A stretch of DNA of 64,000 bases from CAYUPI01 sp964446585 (GTDB lineage Bacteria > Verrucomicrobiota > Verrucomicrobiia > Limisphaerales > UBA8199), in NCBI GenBank assembly GCA_964446585.1, contig CAYUPI010000007.1, positions 1 through 64,000 on the forward strand, read 5' to 3'. The position numbers and the translations under genes are program-made. The notes under the pieces are model-generated. The model did no database searches and was not told the origin of the DNA. It was given only the letters and a program-made list of their open reading frames with translations. This document shows, piece after piece, positions 9,484 through 18,197 of the stretch. How positions within the stretch are numbered: the first letter of the stretch is position 1; each line of letters opens with the position of its first letter.

Positions 9484-10659
9484 GTGAGACGGGCCGGACT
9501 TGCAGACATAGGACAGGAGCCATTCCGCGTCTTTTTCCCTGAAGGCGTGGCCGCCGGAATCGTGGGAGTGTCGCTTTGGCCGCTGTACTTCTCAGGATTG
9601 GACCGATTTTATCCGGGCGAGGCACACGCGCGCCTGATGGCGTACGGTTTGTTTGGAGGTTTTATCTTCGGGTTTTTGGGCACCGCAACGCCTCGTCTGC
9701 TTTCAGCGCCACCCCTCGGACTGCGCAATGCCCTGGTTATCCTTTGTCTTCATCTGGCAATGGTCATTGCCTTTGCTGTCCACAAAATTGTTTGGGGTGA
9801 CATTCTATTCCTGTCCTTGCTACTGCTATTCCTGGGGCTGATGTTTCGGCGCTTGAAGCATCAGAAGGACACACCACCCCCTGGATTCATCCTCGTGGGC
9901 CTGGCTTTCCTGTGCGTCCTGACAGGGGCGGTCATTGCGCTCTTTCAACCCTGGATGGAAGAGTCAGGTGTTTACTGGATCACGCTCCAAAGACGATTGG
10001 TCTATCAAGGATTCGTGCTTCTCCCGATTTTGGGGATCGGCCCGTTCATCCTCCCTCGATTTTTTGGCTTCCCCAGTCGGCATGACTTCCCTGAAATGCT
10101 GGCGCCCTCGGCGAGTTGGAAGCGAAAGGCGTATTTGGCGGCGGGGACAGGCGTTTTGATCATCGCGTCATTTTTCGTGGAGACGAGCGGCTGGCTTCGC
10201 ACGGCGCACGCCACACGCTTCGGCGCAACACTTGTTTACCTTTTCATCGAATTCCCATTCCGTCTGTCGCCAAGGCTTAGCACAGCTCCTGGTTCTTCAC
10301 TGCGCATGGCCTTTGCCCTTGTCGTGGCCGGATTCATTGCAATTACTTTATTTCCGGCGTATCGCGTAGGCCTGCTGCATCTGACGCTGGTCGGCGGGTT
10401 TGCCGTTATCACGTTCACCGTCGCCACTCGCGTACTGTTCGGACACAGCGGTGATCTCGAGAAACTCAAAAAGAAAAACTGGTGGCTCCTGCTCGCCGTC
10501 GGCCTCATGCTTTTGGGGATGGCCACTCGCATCAGCGGTGACTTCTGGCCAAAGATCATGGCTTCCCACTACACCTACGGAGCCATGATTTGGATAGTTG
10601 GTGTCCTCCTTTGGTGTTCCTGTACCTTGCCCAAGGTCTTTCGGGTTGAGACCGAGTAG
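9484..10659 (+). CDS. nnrS: NnrS family haem/copper membrane protein
   Basis: A 391-residue polytopic membrane protein with about 12 hydrophobic segments. It matches the NnrS family, membrane proteins that accompany denitrification genes and are linked to nitric oxide stress and Cu/haem status. Family-like segments include the conserved N-terminal region with HARLMAYGLFGGFIFGFLGT, and histidines in the later helices (for example ASHYTYGAMIWIV). The start is GTG at 9484. It is divergent from the Crp/Fnr gene across a 107-bp spacer and convergent with the DUF2249 gene, with only 2 bp between the two stops. I saw no Crp/Fnr box in its upstream spacer. Confidence 0.92.
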   Translation: MRRAGLADIGQEPFRVFFPEGVAAGIVGVSLWPLYFSGLDRFYPGEAHARLMAYGLFGGFIFGFLGTATPRLLSAPPLGLRNALVILCLHLAMVIAFAVHKIVWGDILFLSLLLLFLGLMFRRLKHQKDTPPPGFILVGLAFLCVLTGAVIALFQPWMEESGVYWITLQRRLVYQGFVLLPILGIGPFILPRFFGFPSRHDFPEMLAPSASWKRKAYLAAGTGVLIIASFFVETSGWLRTAHATRFGATLVYLFIEFPFRLSPRLSTAPGSSLRMAFALVVAGFIAITLFPAYRVGLLHLTLVGGFAVITFTVATRVLFGHSGDLEKLKKKNWWLLLAVGLMLLGMATRISGDFWPKIMASHYTYGAMIWIVGVLLWCSCTLPKVFRVETE

Positions 10660-10661
10660 GA

Positions 10662-10904
10662 TCAGGCGCGCCAAAAATAGACTATCCATTCGCCGGCCGG
10701 ACCATGCTCGATCTTCGATGCAAAGCCCTCGACCGAAAACTTTTCGATGAGTGGTGATGGCAGAAATGGAGCTACGATGATCAAGCCATCGCCAGTCTTG
10801 AGGGCCTCGGTGCGGGCGCGAATGAGCGACAAGGGCTCTTCGCCGCGAGCGAGCAAAGGGCGGACATCCAATCGTTTGAACCGCGCCATGGGAGGCATAA
10901 TCAT
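10662..10904 (-). CDS. DUF2249-type small protein
   Basis: An 80-residue soluble protein with the pattern of DUF2249 proteins: LDVRPLLARGEEPLSLIRARTEAL and GDGLIIVAPFLPSPL, then a short beta strand ending in VYFW. Such proteins, related in fold to TusA/SirA, are often encoded beside nir, nor and nos genes; their biochemical role is not established. The start ATG overlaps the stop of the SCO gene by four bases (ATGA), which suggests translational coupling and membership in the nirK transcript. It is the last gene of that cluster and meets nnrS tail to tail. Confidence 0.85.
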   Translation of the reverse strand: MIMPPMARFKRLDVRPLLARGEEPLSLIRARTEALKTGDGLIIVAPFLPSPLIEKFSVEGFASKIEHGPAGEWIVYFWRA

Positions 10905-11515
10905 TTGGTCAGCAAATTTTCAATGACTCGCACAGTTTCATGAATGTCCTGGCTCAAACCGACCTGCTGGTGCACGATTTCACCTTCTGCATTCAAAACC
11001 GTAATGATATTGGAGTGGCTGAATTGACCGTTTGCGTTCTGCTTGTAACGGACGCCCAGCAGCGCGGCCAGCTCGAGCACGTCATCCGAATTCCCGCGCA
11101 GCAGCGTCCAGCGCTCTGCCGTCAGTTGGCGCGCGCGCCGGTAGTCGGCGAGCGCGGCCGCCGTGTCGCGTTTCGTGTCGAAGGAAACCAGCGTGCAGCC
11201 GAGGTTGGTGCGCATCTGTTCCGGCAACGCGGCCTCAATGCGCTTCATGTCGTTGACGATGAGCGGACATGCATATTGGCAATTGGCAAAAAACATCGCG
11301 ATGAGCTGCGGACGGCCTTTCAGCAGGTCGAGCTTAATTTGTCTTCCAGCGTCGTTCGTCCATTTCGATTCGATCTGGTAGATTGATCTCTCCGCGTACG
11401 CATTCGCCGAGGTTGACCGTTCGGAACAGGATGCGGTGACCGGATCGGCCCCATTCGCGGCGAAACAGGCGAACAGCTCCATCGTGAGGACCAGGAGGGT
11501 TCGGTTGGTTTTCAT
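10901..11515 (-). CDS. SCO1/SenC family copper chaperone
   Basis: A thioredoxin-fold copper-binding protein. The CxxxC motif is visible in ANCQYACPL and the third copper ligand is the histidine of QFSHSNII. An N-terminal hydrophobic stretch (RTLLVLTMELFACFAANGA) serves as signal or anchor, placing it in the periplasm. I chose the ATG at 11515 because it overlaps the stop codon of the upstream gene as ATGA; a start five codons earlier at 11530 is also possible. In this context it probably delivers copper to NirK, which needs type 1 and type 2 copper (inference from neighbourhood). The usual SCO clients are cytochrome oxidase CuA sites. Confidence 0.92.
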   Translation of the reverse strand: MKTNRTLLVLTMELFACFAANGADPVTASCSERSTSANAYAERSIYQIESKWTNDAGRQIKLDLLKGRPQLIAMFFANCQYACPLIVNDMKRIEAALPEQMRTNLGCTLVSFDTKRDTAAALADYRRARQLTAERWTLLRGNSDDVLELAALLGVRYKQNANGQFSHSNIITVLNAEGEIVHQQVGLSQDIHETVRVIENLLTK

Positions 11516-12306
11516 AAGTCTCTGGCGCATCGGAAGCCGAGGTTATGGACGCAGTAATCCGCCTTCAGGCTGCTGCGGAATCCATAGCGCATAAACGCGG
11601 GAAAATTCTCGACATCCTTTGCCCCTACCGCGCCGGCGCCACAAAACAATTGTCGCTCCAGTCCATTGTCGCCGCGAGCATCTCCGGTGACCATCGCGGT
11701 ACTGAAATCGGCGACCCATTCCCAGACCAGACCGTGCAAATCGTGGACGCCCCAGAAATTGGCGCGACTCGAGCCTGTTGCAGACAGTTTGAGAGAGGCG
11801 GGGGAGGAATACCACGCCGACACCTGTCGTTTGAATGCCGCATCATTCGCGCCATCGGGAGAATTCGGGCTGGCTGCTGCTGCGAGTTCCCATTCGGCCA
11901 CCGTGGGCAGGCGTTTGTGTTGCCATTGCGCGTAGGCTTTGGCTACGAACCAGGAAACAAAAGTGACGGGCGCTTTGGGCGGCGCGTTCATTCCAGGTTC
12001 AAGGTCCCCTGCCCAGATCTTCAGATAAGATTCGTCAGCAAAAAGGCGTTTCACCTGCGAACGCCGCCATCGCGGATTGGCGCGGACGAAATTAAGAAAG
12101 TCCTCGTTCGTAACAGGCAGTATGTCGAGGTAAAAGCTGGTCACGGGCTCCTCCTTGAAATCCGTCGCGCCTCGAAACAGGGGACGATACACCCCGTTTG
12201 AAACAATCACCATGCCAGGCGGCGCTGGTTCCGCCGCGCGCAGTCCCGTACTGGCCCAAAGAATGAGCGCGGCCGCACAAAGGCGTTGGTGGATGATTGG
12301 CGTCAT
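11512..12306 (-). CDS. SUMF1/formylglycine-generating-enzyme-like exported protein
   Basis: A 264-residue protein with a signal peptide (LCAAALILWASTGLRAAEP) and an FGE-sulfatase fold. Typical blocks are FYLDILPVTNEDFLNFV, PVTFVSWFVAKAYAQW, KRLPTVAEWELAA, the WEWV segment after GLVW, and a C-terminal GFRCARD. Proteins of this type often accompany nitrite and nitrous oxide reductase genes, where the precise job is unclear; it need not make formylglycine. The gene lies 22 bp after nirK and overlaps the SCO gene by ATGA, so it is the second gene of the nirK operon. A role in maturation or electron transfer to NirK is speculative. Confidence 0.88.
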   Translation of the reverse strand: MTPIIHQRLCAAALILWASTGLRAAEPAPPGMVIVSNGVYRPLFRGATDFKEEPVTSFYLDILPVTNEDFLNFVRANPRWRRSQVKRLFADESYLKIWAGDLEPGMNAPPKAPVTFVSWFVAKAYAQWQHKRLPTVAEWELAAAASPNSPDGANDAAFKRQVSAWYSSPASLKLSATGSSRANFWGVHDLHGLVWEWVADFSTAMVTGDARGDNGLERQLFCGAGAVGAKDVENFPAFMRYGFRSSLKADYCVHNLGFRCARDL

Positions 12307-12328
12307 CGAAACGATCGCGGTTGATGGG

Positions 12329-13867
12329 TTATTCGTACTTACTTGCCTCTGGCACAGCCGGCACGACTTCCTTCCGCACTCTGGTGACCTCAGCCACAGT
12401 CACCGCCTCGCCGGAATTGCCGAAGCTGTTCCTCACGTAGGTCAAGACGTTGGCGACATGTTCGTCGCTGAGATAGTTCATCGGGATCATGATGCCGTTG
12501 TAGGTTTGGCCGTTGACAACAATCGCTCCGGTACGTCCCATCAGAACGCCACGGATGTAGTCTTCCTTCGTGAGCTTTGCCAAAAAATCGGATTTTGCCA
12601 GCGGCGGAATCTGTCCCGGCACGCCCTGACCCTCGACTTGATGGCAGACGAAGCACGTCTGCATATAGACCGCTTTGCCCTTCTCGAATTGGATTTCCTT
12701 CGTCAGGCCGGCGATCTTGGGATTGCTCTGGATCTCTTCGGCCACCTGCGCCTTGAGCGAGGCCACACGCTTCTCGGCATCCGTGCCGGCTTCGGCTTGT
12801 TTGCCTAGATAAACGGCATCCACTTCCTTGCCGGAATAGGCGATCAGATTCGCCGGTCCATCCACTTTCAACATACCGAGCGTTCCCTTGTTGAATGCTC
12901 GAAACAACGCGTGGTCCACGAGAATGTAGGTGCCGGGCACTTCGGTCCTGAATTCAACAATCGCCGAACCGCCGGGCGGAACAACGGTGGTTTGCACATT
13001 GTGTGTCGGTGAGGTTCCGCCTTCGCCATACACCGTGTCGAAAATCTCGCCGATGACATGAAACGATGAGGAGAGATTCGGCCCACCGTTGCCAACGAAG
13101 AGGCGGACGTTCTCGCCCACCTTCGCGGTGATCGCGTTGTCGCCGACAAGCGAGCCAACGGCGCCATTGAACACGACGTACGGCGGACGTTCGTCCGTAG
13201 CCTTGATCATGTCAAAACTTTGCAGACCTTCCTCGCCGTATTTGCCGCTGGTATAAAACTCCCCTTGCATGATGTAATATTCGTGATCCACCGTCGGCAG
13301 GCCGGCCTTCGGCTCGACGAAAATCAGGCCATACATGCCGTTGCCGACGTGCATTCCTACGGGAGCGGTCGCGCAATGATAAACGTAAAGTCCGGCGTTC
13401 AGCGCCTTGAAGGAAAAGCGCGACGAATGGCCCGGCGCGGTGAACGACGAGGCGGCGCCGCCGCCCGGACCGGTCACCGCGTGCAAGTCGATGTTATGCG
13501 GCATTTTGTTGTCCTGATGATTATTCAGATGGAATTCCACATCGTCTCCCTCGCGGATGCGGATGAATTTGCCTGGCACGTCGCCACCGAAGGTCCAAAA
13601 AACATAGTCCACGCCGTCGGCCAGCTTTTTGGTGACTTCCTTGACCTCGAGGTTGACGACGACTTTCGTGGCGTGCTTACGTGTGATGGGCGGAGGAACG
13701 TTAGGGGCGGAAGTAAGAACCGCGACCTCCTCGCCTGTGACTTCCGGCTCGGTAATTTTAGTTGCAACGCTCGGCTGATTGGCTGGTTCAGCCGCTGATC
13801 CCGCCGAGACCGTCAGGACGAGTCCCATGGATGTAACTAATAGATGGCTCAGAAAGTTTCGTTTCAT
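12329..13867 (-). CDS. nirK: copper-containing nitrite reductase with C-terminal cytochrome c domain
   Basis: Reduces nitrite to nitric oxide in the periplasm. The 512-residue protein has a signal peptide at about residues 1-25, two cupredoxin domains, and an added C-terminal cytochrome c domain with CFVCH (C405, C408, H409). Visible copper ligands are H124, H129, H164, C165, H173 and M178 (MPHNIDLH and YHCATAPVGMHVGNGM). D127 is the catalytic aspartate, H270 the catalytic histidine, and H319 completes the type 2 site. The fused haem domain would let it accept electrons directly. It is the first gene of an operon with SUMF1, SCO and DUF2249 genes, driven by a Crp/Fnr-type promoter upstream. 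Neither norB nor nosZ is in the window. Confidence 0.96.
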   Translation of the reverse strand: MKRNFLSHLLVTSMGLVLTVSAGSAAEPANQPSVATKITEPEVTGEEVAVLTSAPNVPPPITRKHATKVVVNLEVKEVTKKLADGVDYVFWTFGGDVPGKFIRIREGDDVEFHLNNHQDNKMPHNIDLHAVTGPGGGAASSFTAPGHSSRFSFKALNAGLYVYHCATAPVGMHVGNGMYGLIFVEPKAGLPTVDHEYYIMQGEFYTSGKYGEEGLQSFDMIKATDERPPYVVFNGAVGSLVGDNAITAKVGENVRLFVGNGGPNLSSSFHVIGEIFDTVYGEGGTSPTHNVQTTVVPPGGSAIVEFRTEVPGTYILVDHALFRAFNKGTLGMLKVDGPANLIAYSGKEVDAVYLGKQAEAGTDAEKRVASLKAQVAEEIQSNPKIAGLTKEIQFEKGKAVYMQTCFVCHQVEGQGVPGQIPPLAKSDFLAKLTKEDYIRGVLMGRTGAIVVNGQTYNGIMIPMNYLSDEHVANVLTYVRNSFGNSGEAVTVAEVTRVRKEVVPAVPEASKYE

Positions 13868-13910
13868 ATTTTTCGTTTGGGTCTTGTATGTTTTCCAATC
13901 TTCACCACTC

Positions 13911-13952
13911 AGATTATCTCCAGATGCCAGGCAGTTCCTTGACCAAAGTCAT
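13911..13952 (-). promoter_or_regulatory. nirK promoter with DNR/NnrR-type (Crp/Fnr) box
   Basis: TTGACCAAAGTCAT at 13939-13952 is a near-perfect TTGAC-N4-GTCAA dyad, the site class bound by DNR/NnrR/FNR proteins. On the minus strand a GATAAT -10-like hexamer lies at 13918-13913. This puts the box centre close to the -41.5 position of class II activated promoters, about 70 bp before the nirK start codon. The regulator is probably the Crp/Fnr protein encoded nearby (inference). The remainder of the 332-bp spacer up to the tRNA holds nothing else I recognise. Confidence 0.75.
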
Positions 13953-14199
13953 GGTTTGGGTGAATCGCAGATTCAGATCCAAAAGTTCCTGCGAGGACGA
14001 GGCGGAAATTATGCGACTAGGGCTGACCGCGCGATTTAACGTAACCGACTGTTGGATCGAGAGGGGAAAGGGCGAACGACGTCGTTCTGACGCCTGACAA
14101 CAATCAAATCGAACCGCAGGCCTGGCCCAATGAAGCATCGGGGGCACAGAGCCGTTTAAGCCCGAATCCAGGCGAGGGCATTGTATAGAACAAGAAAGA

Positions 14200-14275
14200 T
14201 GGTGGAGCCGAGGGGAGTCGAACCCCTGACCTTCTCATTGCGAACGAGACGCTCTACCAACTGAGCTACGACCCC
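14200..14275 (-). tRNA. tRNA-Ala (anticodon CGC)
   Basis: A 76-nt cloverleaf on the minus strand that starts GGGGTCGTAGCTCAGTTGG. The acceptor stem GGGGTCG pairs with CGGCTCC, including two G-U pairs. The anticodon arm is TCTCG-TTCGCAA-TGAGA with anticodon CGC (codon GCG). The T arm is AGGGG-TTCGACT-CCCCT. The discriminator is A and CCA is encoded at 14202-14200. Identity was read by hand and is consistent with alanine. Confidence 0.95.
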
Positions 14276-14616
14276 ATTCCACCAACGGTCCGATAGGGAT
14301 ACTTCTGGCATACAAACGTTTGGGGTGCAAGGAAGATTCCAGGCTTGAAAAGGCCTGCACGGTTTAGGATCCGGACCGGGCAAAAAGACGACAGATAAGG
14401 GTTGCTACCAGGATTTGCTCTGCTACTTTAGAGCGCCCTGTTTCCCGGTGGGGTGATGCCTCGCGTTGCCGCCCCCGTGGGGTGTGAACGGCCTTAAATT
14501 AGTTTTGCCGCGCCAATTAGCGCTGGTGGCCACAACAACATCAAAATGAATCCCGTGTTCCGCGGGATGGCACGGTTGCGCTTTGGCGCGGCCGGGCTTC
14601 TAACCAAAGGAAAATT
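14276..14616 (+). promoter_or_regulatory. rpsB upstream region / probable leader
   Basis: A 341-bp spacer with no gene. Its last 80 bases contain small inverted repeats (for example ATCCCG...CGGGAT near 14551-14571 and a GC-rich stem-loop before the start codon), which could form a ribosomal-protein leader. This is only suggested by position, since rpsB leaders are regulated in several phyla. A ribosome-binding AAAGGAAAATT precedes the GTG start. Confidence 0.35.
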
Positions 14617-15429
14617 GTGATTAGTATCGGTGTAAAGGAATTGCTGGATGCCGGTGTCCATTTTGGACACCAGACCAAGCGGTGGAACCCCAAGATGAAG
14701 CCGTTCATCTTCGATGCGCGCAACGGCATTCACATCATTGACTTAAGTAAAACGCTCATTCAACTGGAGGCGGCGTGCAATTTTCTGGCTGCCACCGTCA
14801 GCAAGGGCGGCAAAATCCTGTTTGTGGGCACGAAGAAACAGGCCCAGCAAGCCGTGAAAGAGACGGCCAAAGAATGCGGGCAATTCTATGTCACCGAACG
14901 GTGGCTGGGAGGCACGCTCACTAATTTCGCGACCATCAAGCGCTCGATCGCGCGCTTGAAGCACATCGAAAAGATGGAGGTGGACGGCACCATCAACCAG
15001 TATGTGAAACAGGAACAGTCCGTGCTGCGCCGGGAGGCGGCGCGCCTGGTGAAATTCTTCGACGGCATTCGCGGCATGGACAAACTCCCCTCCTCAATGT
15101 TCGTCGTGGACATCAAGCGCGAGCACAACGCCGTTGCTGAGGCCCGCCGGCTGAAGATTCCAGTTGTCGCCATCGTGGACACCAACTGCGATCCGGAACT
15201 AGTGGATTATCCGATCGCGGGCAATGATGACGCCATCCGGTCGGTCCGCATGTTGTTGGCCACCATCGGCCAGACCATCACGCACGCCCAGGCCGAATAC
15301 GAGGCCAAATACGCCCGGCGCAAGCCGGCTGAGGAGCCAACGGCGCCGCCGGCAGAAACTGAAGGGGTGCCCGTTCCGATCGCGGCAGCGAACACCGCGT
15401 CCGCGGAGCAACCGGCGCTGCAGCCTTAA
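14617..15429 (+). CDS. rpsB: 30S ribosomal protein S2
   Basis: Small-subunit ribosomal protein uS2. The family hallmarks are clear: ELLDAGVHFGHQTKRWNPKM near the start, FVGTKKQAQ, the segment WLGGTLTNF, and PVVAIVDTNCDPELVDYPI, the signature before the final helix. The 270 residues include a short Pro/Ala-rich C-terminal tail absent from the E. coli protein. The start is GTG at 14617 with AAAGG eight bases upstream; the next residues ISIGVKELLDAG agree with the family. It is the first gene of the standard rpsB-tsf-pyrH order. Confidence 0.98.
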   Translation: MISIGVKELLDAGVHFGHQTKRWNPKMKPFIFDARNGIHIIDLSKTLIQLEAACNFLAATVSKGGKILFVGTKKQAQQAVKETAKECGQFYVTERWLGGTLTNFATIKRSIARLKHIEKMEVDGTINQYVKQEQSVLRREAARLVKFFDGIRGMDKLPSSMFVVDIKREHNAVAEARRLKIPVVAIVDTNCDPELVDYPIAGNDDAIRSVRMLLATIGQTITHAQAEYEAKYARRKPAEEPTAPPAETEGVPVPIAAANTASAEQPALQP

Positions 15430-15508
15430 CGTCCGCTGGCTCGGGAATTTGATGGAAGGGGACTGGCTCCTGGCCCAATTGACAACTCTTAACAAGACCA
15501 AATTTTCT

Positions 15509-16357
15509 ATGGCTGAAATAACTGCCGCCATGGTCGCCAAACTGCGCGAGATGACCGGTGCCGGTTTGATGGATTGCAAAAAAGCGCTAATCGAAGCCAA
15601 GGGCGACCTGAACCTGGCCGTCGACATTTTGCGCAAAAGGGGCGCCGCCACAGCAGTTTCCAAGGCGAGTCGTGAAGCCAAAGAAGGTGTGATCGCCCAG
15701 CACATAGCACCTGGCGGACGCCTGGGTGTGTTGGTTGAAATCAACTGTGAAACAGATTTCGTCGCGCGCAACGAGACCTTTCGCGCTTTTGCGGACGATG
15801 TCGCTCGCAGGCTTGCGGCTGATGGTTCGGTGAATTTCGATCACGAGGTCCAGGAGCTGGTTGCCAAGATTCGCGAGAACATCAAGGTGGCTCGACATGC
15901 GCGCATGGAGGTGAGCGGCGACGGCATGGTGGCGGCCTATATCCACACCGGCGCGAAGGTAGGTGTTCTGGTTGAGGTTGGCGCCGACCGTGAGAGCACA
16001 GTGTCGAACGAGGATTTCAAACAACTCGTGAAGGATATTACGCTGCAAATTGCCGCTGGACATCCACTAGCCGTTTCGCGTGAGCAAGTGCCTGCCGAGT
16101 TGATAGCTAAGGAACGCGAGATCGCCGCGCAATCCGATCGCCTCAAAGGCAAGCCGGCGCAAGCGATGGAAAAGATCATTCAGGGCATCCTGGAAAAGTA
16201 TTACCAGACCCATTGCCTGGTGGATCAGGGATTCGTGAAGAAAAATTCCGAGGTCAGCGTGAAAGAGCACGTCGGCCAGGTCGCCAAGCAACTCAGCGAC
16301 GAGATCACGATCCGACGCTTCGTCCGATTTCAGGTGGGCGAAATCACGAGCGGCTAA
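15509..16357 (+). CDS. tsf: translation elongation factor Ts
   Basis: Nucleotide exchange factor for EF-Tu. I chose the ATG at 15509 because it gives MAEITAAMVAKLREMTGAG, the conserved N-terminal UBA-like domain with MDCKKAL following. The same frame is open further upstream, but that stretch lies in the rpsB-tsf spacer and overlaps the rpsB 3' end. The core has VLVEINCETDFVARNETF, the TDFV motif that contacts EF-Tu. The 282 residues are the usual length. It lies 79 bp after rpsB and ahead of pyrH on the same strand. Confidence 0.97.
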   Translation: MAEITAAMVAKLREMTGAGLMDCKKALIEAKGDLNLAVDILRKRGAATAVSKASREAKEGVIAQHIAPGGRLGVLVEINCETDFVARNETFRAFADDVARRLAADGSVNFDHEVQELVAKIRENIKVARHARMEVSGDGMVAAYIHTGAKVGVLVEVGADRESTVSNEDFKQLVKDITLQIAAGHPLAVSREQVPAELIAKEREIAAQSDRLKGKPAQAMEKIIQGILEKYYQTHCLVDQGFVKKNSEVSVKEHVGQVAKQLSDEITIRRFVRFQVGEITSG

Positions 16358-16378
16358 CCCCACTGGCCCGGAGGCGGC

Positions 16379-16500
16379 TGGTCCGGCGCGCGGACTTTCC
16401 AGTCCGCAGCTATGCTCGAGACGAAGCTTGGCGGGCGATTCTTCCTAGCGCTTTGCGCGGTTCGCTCATTGCTGCGGACTGAGGTCCGCGCTCCGAGCCG
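16379..16500. repeat. pair of GCGGACT hairpins (REP-like)
   Basis: The tsf-pyrH spacer contains GCGGACTTTCCAGTCCGC and, about 75 bp on, GCGGACTGAGGTCCGC. Each folds on itself, and together they form an inverted pair enclosing GC-rich sequence. The phrase GCGGACCTCAGTCCGC is, from memory, a frequent dispersed element in Verrucomicrobia. It could form an RNA structure between tsf and pyrH, but there is no T-run, so termination is not implied. Confidence 0.6.
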
Positions 16501-16605
16501 ATGGTGGTGTCGAATCTTGCCACTTGCATCCTGCTATCGCGCTTTGAATTGACGGTCTCACCTGCGAGTGGTACAAACCCTGCGCGTCTCCGGTTTTCGA
16601 CTCAG

Positions 16606-17340
16606 ATGGATGCCATGAAAGAATCAAGCCAGCCCAAATACGGTCGGATCCTGCTGAAATTGAGCGGCGAAGCGCTTGGCGGGGAAAGCGGCGTCGGCAT
16701 CTGCGCCAAGGCAGTCCAAGGCATGGCGGAGCAGATCCGCGAGGTGCGCGAGCTAGGTGTGCAAGTGGTTGTGGTGGTCGGCGGCGGCAATATTTTTCGT
16801 GGCTTCAGCGGCAGCGAGCGTGGCATCGAAAGAGCCACAGGCGATTACATGGGGATGCTGGCCACCGTCATCAACGCCCTGGCGCTGCAGGATGCGCTGG
16901 AGAAGTTAGGCGTCGCCACGCGCGTGCAGAGCGCTATCACCATGGCCCAGGTGGCCGAGGCCTTTATCCGGCGGCGCGCTGTGCGGCATTTGGAGAAAGG
17001 ACGCGTGGTCATTTTCGGCGGCGGCACAGGCAACCCGTATTTTTCGACCGATACGGCGGCGGCCTTGCGGGCCAACGAGATTGGAGCCGAGGTAATCCTC
17101 AAGGCGACCAAAGTGGACGGCATTTACGACAGCGATCCGAAGAAGAACGCCAAGGCCAAACGGTTTTCTCAGATCAAGTACCTGGATGCTTTGCGGCAGC
17201 AGCTTAAGGTGATGGACTCGACGGCCTTTTCTCTCTGCATGGATAACAAAATGCCCATTATCGTTTTTGATTTGTTCCGCCCGCACAATCTCAAGCGAGT
17301 GGTTGTCGGGGAAAAAGTGGGCACGCTGGTGACAGGGTGA
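16606..17340 (+). CDS. pyrH: UMP kinase
   Basis: Phosphorylates UMP to UDP in the cytoplasm; amino-acid-kinase fold. The N-terminus YGRILLKLSGEALGG, VVVVGGGNIFRG, GDYMGMLATVINALALQDAL and GGGTGNPYFSTDTAAALRA are all standard PyrH motifs. The frame is open back to 16501, but homology begins at about residue 10 after the ATG at 16606, giving 244 residues (E. coli 241); a second ATG at 16615 is equally plausible. No strong Shine-Dalgarno is visible. The usual next gene, frr, is absent from its normal place here. Confidence 0.96.
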   Translation: MDAMKESSQPKYGRILLKLSGEALGGESGVGICAKAVQGMAEQIREVRELGVQVVVVVGGGNIFRGFSGSERGIERATGDYMGMLATVINALALQDALEKLGVATRVQSAITMAQVAEAFIRRRAVRHLEKGRVVIFGGGTGNPYFSTDTAAALRANEIGAEVILKATKVDGIYDSDPKKNAKAKRFSQIKYLDALRQQLKVMDSTAFSLCMDNKMPIIVFDLFRPHNLKRVVVGEKVGTLVTG

Positions 17341-17546
17341 GGGAGAAGCTCCGTAATCCAACCATCAAGCTCCAGGGAAATCACAGACCCAAGCCCCAGC
17401 TTCGAGGCGGTGATTGTGGGCGGACGTGCTCTTGATCTGTCTATGAAGATGGACCGAGGCGGCGTATGGGGCAGCTGTTCGGTCGTCGACACGTTCTCGG
17501 ATTTGGTTGGTTTTTCCGGGATTGATTTTTCCCGCTACCGGGGCGA

Positions 17547-18197
17547 TTGAATATTATGATGTTTGCGTCGCGGGAAGATGCGGGTCAGAGACTGGGCCGT
17601 TATCTAAGCGAGCAAGGAACTCAAGCTGATCTGGTATTGGGATTGCCGCGCGGCGGAGTGATTGTAGCGGCGGAGGTAGGCCATTGTCTTCATTTACCGC
17701 TCGATGTCCTTATCGTCCGCAAGATCGGTCATCCGTGGCAGCGGGAATTCGCCGTGGGCGCATTGGCGGAAAATGGCGTAGTGGTGCTTGATGAAGGCTC
17801 GATCGGCCCAAATCCACTGATTCAGGCGGAGTTGGATGAGATCATCGAGGAGGAAAAGGAAAGATTGCGGACCTACCAGGCGAGCTTTCATCCGGAAGGG
17901 GCGTCCGAATTGGGCGGCAAAACCGTGCTCTTGGTGGATGATGGCCTGGCGACTGGCTCAACCACAGAGGCAGCGGTGTTATCGGCCCGAAAACAGAACG
18001 CTAACAAAATCATCGTCGCAGCGCCCGTCGCCTCGACCAACGCCGCTGAACGGCTCCGTCGGGTAGCGGATGAGGTTTGCGCTCTCTTCGTCGATCCTGA
18101 GTTTGATGCGGTTGGCCGCTATTATGAAGTGTTCGGGCAGACCACCGACAAGGAAGTGCTCGATCTCCTCCGCTCCGAAACTGCGCGCGGGGCGTGA
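17547..18197 (+). CDS. phosphoribosyltransferase-domain protein
   Basis: A 216-residue type I phosphoribosyltransferase-fold protein. The PRPP-binding loop is visible as VLLVDDGLATGSTT (residues 127-140), and LGLPRGGVIVAAEV is the N-terminal strand-loop typical of the stand-alone family annotated simply as phosphoribosyltransferase. The substrate is unknown. In other bacteria members are often next to hydrolase or stress genes. Here it follows pyrH by about 200 bp and may be transcribed separately. It is the last recognisable chromosomal gene before the integrase. Confidence 0.85.
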   Translation: MNIMMFASREDAGQRLGRYLSEQGTQADLVLGLPRGGVIVAAEVGHCLHLPLDVLIVRKIGHPWQREFAVGALAENGVVVLDEGSIGPNPLIQAELDEIIEEEKERLRTYQASFHPEGASELGGKTVLLVDDGLATGSTTEAAVLSARKQNANKIIVAAPVASTNAAERLRRVADEVCALFVDPEFDAVGRYYEVFGQTTDKEVLDLLRSETARGA

